Source: DASSUC01 sp035649895 (GTDB taxonomy: Bacteria > Actinomycetota > Actinomycetes > Mycobacteriales > Micromonosporaceae). From it: a stretch of DNA of 64,000 nt. Location: positions 10,798-74,797 of the forward strand of contig DASRIS010000135.1 in assembly GCA_035649895.1 (NCBI GenBank), given 5' to 3'. Numbering within the stretch: position 1 is the first letter of the stretch; the number at the start of each line of letters is the position of its first letter. The notes under the pieces are model-generated. The model was not told the origin of the DNA. It searched no databases and was given only the letters and a program-made list of their open reading frames with translations. The position numbers and the translations under genes are program-made. Positions 60,370 through 64,000 of the stretch are shown here, piece by piece.

Positions 60370-61725
60370 TTGTTCCGATTTCTTCGGTTGGGTGCGCCGC
60401 TCCGGCTCGGTGCGGTGCTCGGCGTTGCGGTCATGGTGGCCACCGGCTGCGGTGGCGTCGGCGAGGACGAGCCGACCGAGGCTGGGAAGTCGGTGCTGAC
60501 CACTCTGGGCTTCAGCCTGCCGGACGAGATCGCGAAGACCCGGGTGGACGTCTTCCGCCGGGAGAGCTCGAACGTCGACCTGAAGATCACTGAGGGTGGC
60601 TTCGACGAGCAGCAGTTCCTGTCGGCGGTCGCCTCGGGCAACCCGCCGGACGTGGTCTACCTGGACCGCAAGACGATCGGCACGTACGCCAAGCGCGGCT
60701 CCATCGTGCCGCTCGACGACTGCGTGGCCAAGCAGAAGATCGACATGGCGCAGTACCGGCCGGCGGCCAAGGACCAGGTGACACTCGACGGCAAGGTCTT
60801 CGGCATCCCGGAGTTCTACAGCGTCCGGGTCGTCTACATGAACGAGGCCGTGCTCAAGCAGGCCGGGGTCACCCCCGACCAGATCAACTTCGCGGACTGG
60901 GCCGGGCTCGCCGCGGTCAACACCAAGCTGGCCAAGGTGACCGGCAACCGGGTCGACCGGATCGGCTTCGACCCGAAGATCCCGGAGTTCCTGCCCTTGT
61001 GGGCCAAGGCCAACGGGGCGGACATCATCTCGGCGGACGGGCGCACCGCGCACCTGGACGACCCGAAGGTGGTCGAGGCGCTCACCGCCACTCTCAAGAT
61101 CATTAACGACCAGGGTGGCTGGGGCAAGTTCAAGGGGTTCCGGGACACCTTCGACTTCTTCGGCGCACAGAGCCCGCTGGCTAAGAACCAGATCGCCGCA
61201 TGGCCGATGGAGGACTGGTTCCTCAACGTGGCCGCGAAGAACACGCCAAAGGCCGAGCTGGTCATCAAGCCGTTCACCGACCGGCAGGGCAAGCCGCTGA
61301 CCATGGCGTCGGGCTCGGCGTGGGCGATCCCCAAGGGGGCCAAGAACCCCGACGCCGCGTGCATCTTCATGAACACGATGACCCGTACGTCGACGTGGGT
61401 CGAGGCGGCCAAGGCCCGGGTCGAGGCGCGCAAGGCGGCCGGACTGCCGTTCACCGGCCTCTACACCTGCAACGCCAACGCGGACAAGGAGATCTTCGAC
61501 ACGCTCTACCAGCCGAGCGGCAACAAGCGGTTCGACGACGGCGTGCAGGCCATCCTGTCGGTGCAGAGCGCGGCGTTCTCGATCCCGGCCTCGCCGGCCG
61601 GCGCCGAGTTCGACAAGGCCTGGACCGACGCGGTAAACCGGGTGCTCTCGGGCCAGTCCGACCCGGCCACCGCGCTCGCCCAGGCGCAGCGCGACGCCCA
61701 GGCAGCCCTGGACCGCGCGAAGTAG
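60370..61725 (+). CDS. Sugar ABC transporter substrate-binding lipoprotein
   Basis: A 451-residue extracellular solute-binding protein (family 1). Lipobox VMVATGC gives a lipid anchor at about Cys 27. FLSAVASGNPPDVVYLD and KVFGIPEFYSVRVVYMNEAVLK are typical hinge and binding-lobe segments, and MASGSAWAIPKGAKNPDAA is the family C-lobe motif. The TTG start follows GGGGAGG. It is the first gene of a three-gene carbohydrate uptake operon; the ATPase gene is absent, so a shared MsiK-like ATPase probably energises it. Confidence 0.92.
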   Translation: MFRFLRLGAPLRLGAVLGVAVMVATGCGGVGEDEPTEAGKSVLTTLGFSLPDEIAKTRVDVFRRESSNVDLKITEGGFDEQQFLSAVASGNPPDVVYLDRKTIGTYAKRGSIVPLDDCVAKQKIDMAQYRPAAKDQVTLDGKVFGIPEFYSVRVVYMNEAVLKQAGVTPDQINFADWAGLAAVNTKLAKVTGNRVDRIGFDPKIPEFLPLWAKANGADIISADGRTAHLDDPKVVEALTATLKIINDQGGWGKFKGFRDTFDFFGAQSPLAKNQIAAWPMEDWFLNVAAKNTPKAELVIKPFTDRQGKPLTMASGSAWAIPKGAKNPDAACIFMNTMTRTSTWVEAAKARVEARKAAGLPFTGLYTCNANADKEIFDTLYQPSGNKRFDDGVQAILSVQSAAFSIPASPAGAEFDKAWTDAVNRVLSGQSDPATALAQAQRDAQAALDRAK

Positions 61726-61732
61726 GCGCACG

Positions 61733-62677
61733 GTGACCTCAGCCACCACTCCCGTCCGGGCCCAGCGGCGGTTGTCGCCGCTGGCCCGGCGGGAGGCCCG
61801 CTGGGCGGTGCTGTTCCTCGCCCCATGGGTCATCGGGTTCCTGATCTTCAACGCCGGTCCGATGGTGGCCAGCCTCTGGCTCAGCCTGACCGAGTACGAC
61901 GTCAGCAACCCCCCACGGTGGGTCGGCCTGGAGAACTACCGGGAGCTCGCCCAGGACCGGGTGGTCTTCAAGAGCCTGGGCAACACGGTCTACTACACGG
62001 CGCTGCACGTGCCCCTGGCGATGGCCATCTCGCTGGCCTTGGCGCTGCTGCTCAAGCGGGTGGGCCGGCTGCAGGGCTTCTTCCGCACCGTCTTCTACCT
62101 ACCGGTGATGACCCCCGCGGTGGCGGTGGGAATCCTCTTCTTCCTGCTGCTCAACGCGCAGGAGGGCATGATCAACCGGGGGCTGGGCCTGGTTGGCGTC
62201 AACGGCCCTAACTGGACCACCGACCCCAGCTGGGTCATGCCCGGCATCGTCCTGATGAGCCTGTGGAGCCTGGGCTCCACGGTCATCATCTACCTCGCCG
62301 CCCTGCAGAACGTGCCGCGCGAGCTCTACGAGGCGGCCACCGTGGACGGCGCCTCTGCCTGGCGCCAGTTCCGCCACGTGACCCTGCCGATGATCTCGGG
62401 TGCCCTGTTCTTCACCCTCATCGTGAACACCATCGCCTCGCTGCAGATGTTCACTGAAGTTTACATAATGTACTTCAGCAACCGGGCCACGCAGGGGGCG
62501 TTCAGCTCCGAGGCGGCCCAGTTCTACGTCATCTACCTGTTCCAGCAGGCCTTCCAGTTCCTGCACATGGGGTACGCGTCGGCGCTCGCCTGGCTCCTCT
62601 TCATTGTCATCATGATCATCACGTACGTGCAGGTGAAGCTGAGCAACCGGTTCGTCTACTACGAGGGGGACCGGTGA
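61733..62677 (+). CDS. Sugar ABC transporter permease, MalF-like
   Basis: A 314-residue membrane protein with about six helices. The EAA loop that contacts the ATPase reads YEAATVDGASAWRQFRHVTLPMI. The GTG start lies 7 bp after the binding-protein stop. It works with the following permease. Confidence 0.92.
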   Translation: MTSATTPVRAQRRLSPLARREARWAVLFLAPWVIGFLIFNAGPMVASLWLSLTEYDVSNPPRWVGLENYRELAQDRVVFKSLGNTVYYTALHVPLAMAISLALALLLKRVGRLQGFFRTVFYLPVMTPAVAVGILFFLLLNAQEGMINRGLGLVGVNGPNWTTDPSWVMPGIVLMSLWSLGSTVIIYLAALQNVPRELYEAATVDGASAWRQFRHVTLPMISGALFFTLIVNTIASLQMFTEVYIMYFSNRATQGAFSSEAAQFYVIYLFQQAFQFLHMGYASALAWLLFIVIMIITYVQVKLSNRFVYYEGDR

Positions 62678-62680
62678 GCG

Positions 62681-62700
62681 CGAGGAGTGAGCGGAGCGAG
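62681..62700. repeat. Short GAGTGAGCGGAGCGAG repeat motif
   Basis: The string CGAGGAGTGAGCGGAGCGAG lies between the two permease genes. I recall similar strings between genes in Micromonosporaceae genomes, but only one copy is seen here. Confidence 0.4.
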
Positions 62701-62732
62701 CCCCACCGCGGTGACCGGAAGGTTGCGGTGAG

Positions 62733-63641
62733 ATGAGCACGCTGGTCGATGGAACCACGGCGGTCGCCGTACCCCCGCTGGAGCCGGCGCCGGCGAAGCC
62801 GCCGCGCGATGGTGAGCCCGGCTGGCGGCGGGGGCTGTTCCTGCTGGCGCTCGTCGCCGCGGCGGTGATCTTCACAATCCCGTTCATCTGGCTGATCAGC
62901 GCCTCGTTGCGACCCCGGGAGTACGTGTTCGCCCCCGGGTTCCTGCCGGTGCCCTTCGCCCCGGAGAACTACAACGAGGCTTGGGCAGCGGTGCCCATGG
63001 TCACCTGGCTCTTCAACAGCCTGCTGGTCGGGACGGCGGCGGCCGTCGCGGTGACCCTGTCCAGCGCGTGGGTGGCCTTCGGCTTCGCCTACTTCCGGTT
63101 CCCTGGCCGCGGCTTCCTGTTCGGCCTGGTCCTGGCCACGATGATGCTGCCGTTCGCGGTGACGATGATCCCGACCTACCTGATCTGGAACGAGGCCGGT
63201 CTCACCGACACCCAGGTGCCGCTGTGGGCCGGCAACCTCTTCGGGTCGGCGTTCTACATCTTCCTGCTGCGGCAGTTCATGCTGTCGCTGCCGCGGGAGC
63301 TGTTCGAGGCGGCCCGGGTCGACGGCGCCAGCTACCCGGCGCTGTTCTGGCGCATCGCGTTCCCGCTGATCCGGCCGGCGCTGCTGGTGGTGCTGGTCTT
63401 CGAGTTCAAGGCGAGCTGGACGGACCTGATCAAGCCGCTGATCTACCTGCGCAACGAGCAGCTCTTCACCCTGCCGCGTGGCCTCAAGGTCGTGCTGGAC
63501 CGCTTCGGCTACGGCGGTGAGCAGCAGTGGGAGGTGGTGCTCGCGGGCAGCGTGATCGCCACCGTCCCGATGATCATCCTGTTCTTCCTGGCCCAGCGGC
63601 ACTTCATCGAGGGGATCGCCACCACCGGCAGGCGCGGCTGA
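62733..63641 (+). CDS. Sugar ABC transporter permease, MalG-like
   Basis: A 302-residue membrane protein. The first helix follows a Pro-rich leader, and LISASLRPREYVF and the EAA loop FEAARVDGASYPALFWRIAFPLI are typical of MalG-type subunits. It forms the membrane channel with the MalF-like protein. It is the last gene of the operon; the convergent acetyltransferase ends 22 bp downstream. Confidence 0.92.
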   Translation: MSTLVDGTTAVAVPPLEPAPAKPPRDGEPGWRRGLFLLALVAAAVIFTIPFIWLISASLRPREYVFAPGFLPVPFAPENYNEAWAAVPMVTWLFNSLLVGTAAAVAVTLSSAWVAFGFAYFRFPGRGFLFGLVLATMMLPFAVTMIPTYLIWNEAGLTDTQVPLWAGNLFGSAFYIFLLRQFMLSLPRELFEAARVDGASYPALFWRIAFPLIRPALLVVLVFEFKASWTDLIKPLIYLRNEQLFTLPRGLKVVLDRFGYGGEQQWEVVLAGSVIATVPMIILFFLAQRHFIEGIATTGRRG

Positions 63642-63663
63642 CGGTTGTCCAGCGCCTGACGGC

Positions 63664-64000
63664 CTACGGACGCCGGGCTCGGCATGGCCGGCTCACCGGC
63701 CGGCCGGGCCTCGGCCGGTACGCTCCTGCAGCTCCTCGATCCGCTTTGGCCGCCTCGGCCTTGGTCAGCGGCGCTCCCAGCTTCCGGTACATGATGTGAA
63801 GCCCGACTGGCCCGTGGACCGGGTGGTCGAACGCGTCGGGCACCGTACCCAGGATGACGAAGCCGAGTGACCGCCAGAGCTCCACAGCGGGGTTGGTCGC
63901 GACGACCGCGTTGAAGACCATCGCCCGGTACCCGTCCCGCCGCGCCTCGCGGAGCACGTGCTCGGCCAGCCGACGGCCGATTCCCCGGCCCGAGTACGCC
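63664..64000 (-). CDS. GNAT-family acetyltransferase (5' end outside the window)
   Basis: The frame runs off the right edge, so the N-terminus is missing. The visible part has YSGRGIGRRLAEHVL, the acetyl-CoA pyrophosphate loop, and NPAVELWRSLGFVILGTVPDAF, the typical C-terminal beta-bulge region. The acceptor is unknown. Confidence 0.85.
   Translation of the reverse strand, partial: AYSGRGIGRRLAEHVLREARRDGYRAMVFNAVVATNPAVELWRSLGFVILGTVPDAFDHPVHGPVGLHIMYRKLGAPLTKAEAAKADRGAAGAYRPRPGRPVSRPCRARRP

Overview
The window is very GC-rich throughout, with GTG and TTG starts and tight ATGA/TGATG gene overlaps. It is dense in natural-product genes, which points to a filamentous actinomycete. A conserved 63-bp hairpin element (17030 and 56724) and a common GAGTGAGCGGAGCGAG-type repeat make me lean to Micromonosporaceae, but that is inference. 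Most of the window is one large biosynthetic gene cluster making a tailored non-ribosomal peptide that carries a ketosynthase-derived or aryl part.

Layout. (1) 1-8927, + strand: a chain of overlapping genes: FAD-linked hydroxyacid oxidase (cut by the window edge), aminotransferase, single-module NRPS C-A-PCP-TE, DrrAB-like ABC exporter and a GT1 glycosyltransferase. (2) 8928-17092: an accessory stretch with a DUF4365 nuclease-like gene overlapping an unknown partner (unusual codon use, one TTA codon), a lipoprotein, an aldo/keto reductase, a secreted M36 metallopeptidase, an AbiEii-like remnant and a small SGNH hydrolase. (3) 17136-29167, - strand: a twelve-gene operon: acyl-AMP ligase, two ACPs, ketosynthase, half-ketosynthase, second acyl-AMP ligase, second ketosynthase, hydroxymandelate synthase, PhyH-type oxygenase, O-methyltransferase and E1 alpha/beta of a 2-oxoacid dehydrogenase. 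(4) 29527-31931, - strand: HpgT and hydroxymandelate oxidase, which with HmaS complete 4-hydroxyphenylglycine synthesis from 4-hydroxyphenylpyruvate. (5) 32100-37409: a secreted SGNH hydrolase and a divergent heterodimeric ABC exporter. (6) 37797-44958, - strand: glycosyltransferase, stand-alone condensation protein, mycothiol-dependent-type protein, two tandem P450s and a sulfotransferase-like protein. (7) 45011-56706, + strand: a second SGNH hydrolase, an alpha/beta hydrolase, an MbtH protein and two NRPS genes. (8) 56806-64000: exonuclease III, a truncated type I PKS ketosynthase, a DUF456 membrane protein, a sugar ABC uptake operon and a GNAT acetyltransferase; this looks like the cluster edge.

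The most unusual item is the NRPS at 47279-53323. After a normal C-A-PCP module it carries about 790 residues that read as the N-terminal (aminoacyl-tRNA-using) domain of a lantibiotic dehydratase (LanB), with no elimination domain. This suggests a carrier-protein-bound amino acid being acted on by a tRNA-dependent transferase.

Working model (inference): HmaS, HmO and HpgT make Hpg or its keto acid. The ligases, ACPs and ketosynthases, perhaps with E1 alpha/beta, make an acyl or aryl group. The NRPS genes (A-domain pockets suggest valine-like, glycine-like and one unknown) assemble the peptide and the 1930-5910 thioesterase releases it. P450s, methyltransferase, PhyH oxygenase, sulfotransferase and two glycosyltransferases decorate it, and the ABC pumps export it. 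No tRNA, rRNA, CRISPR array or complete insertion sequence was seen.
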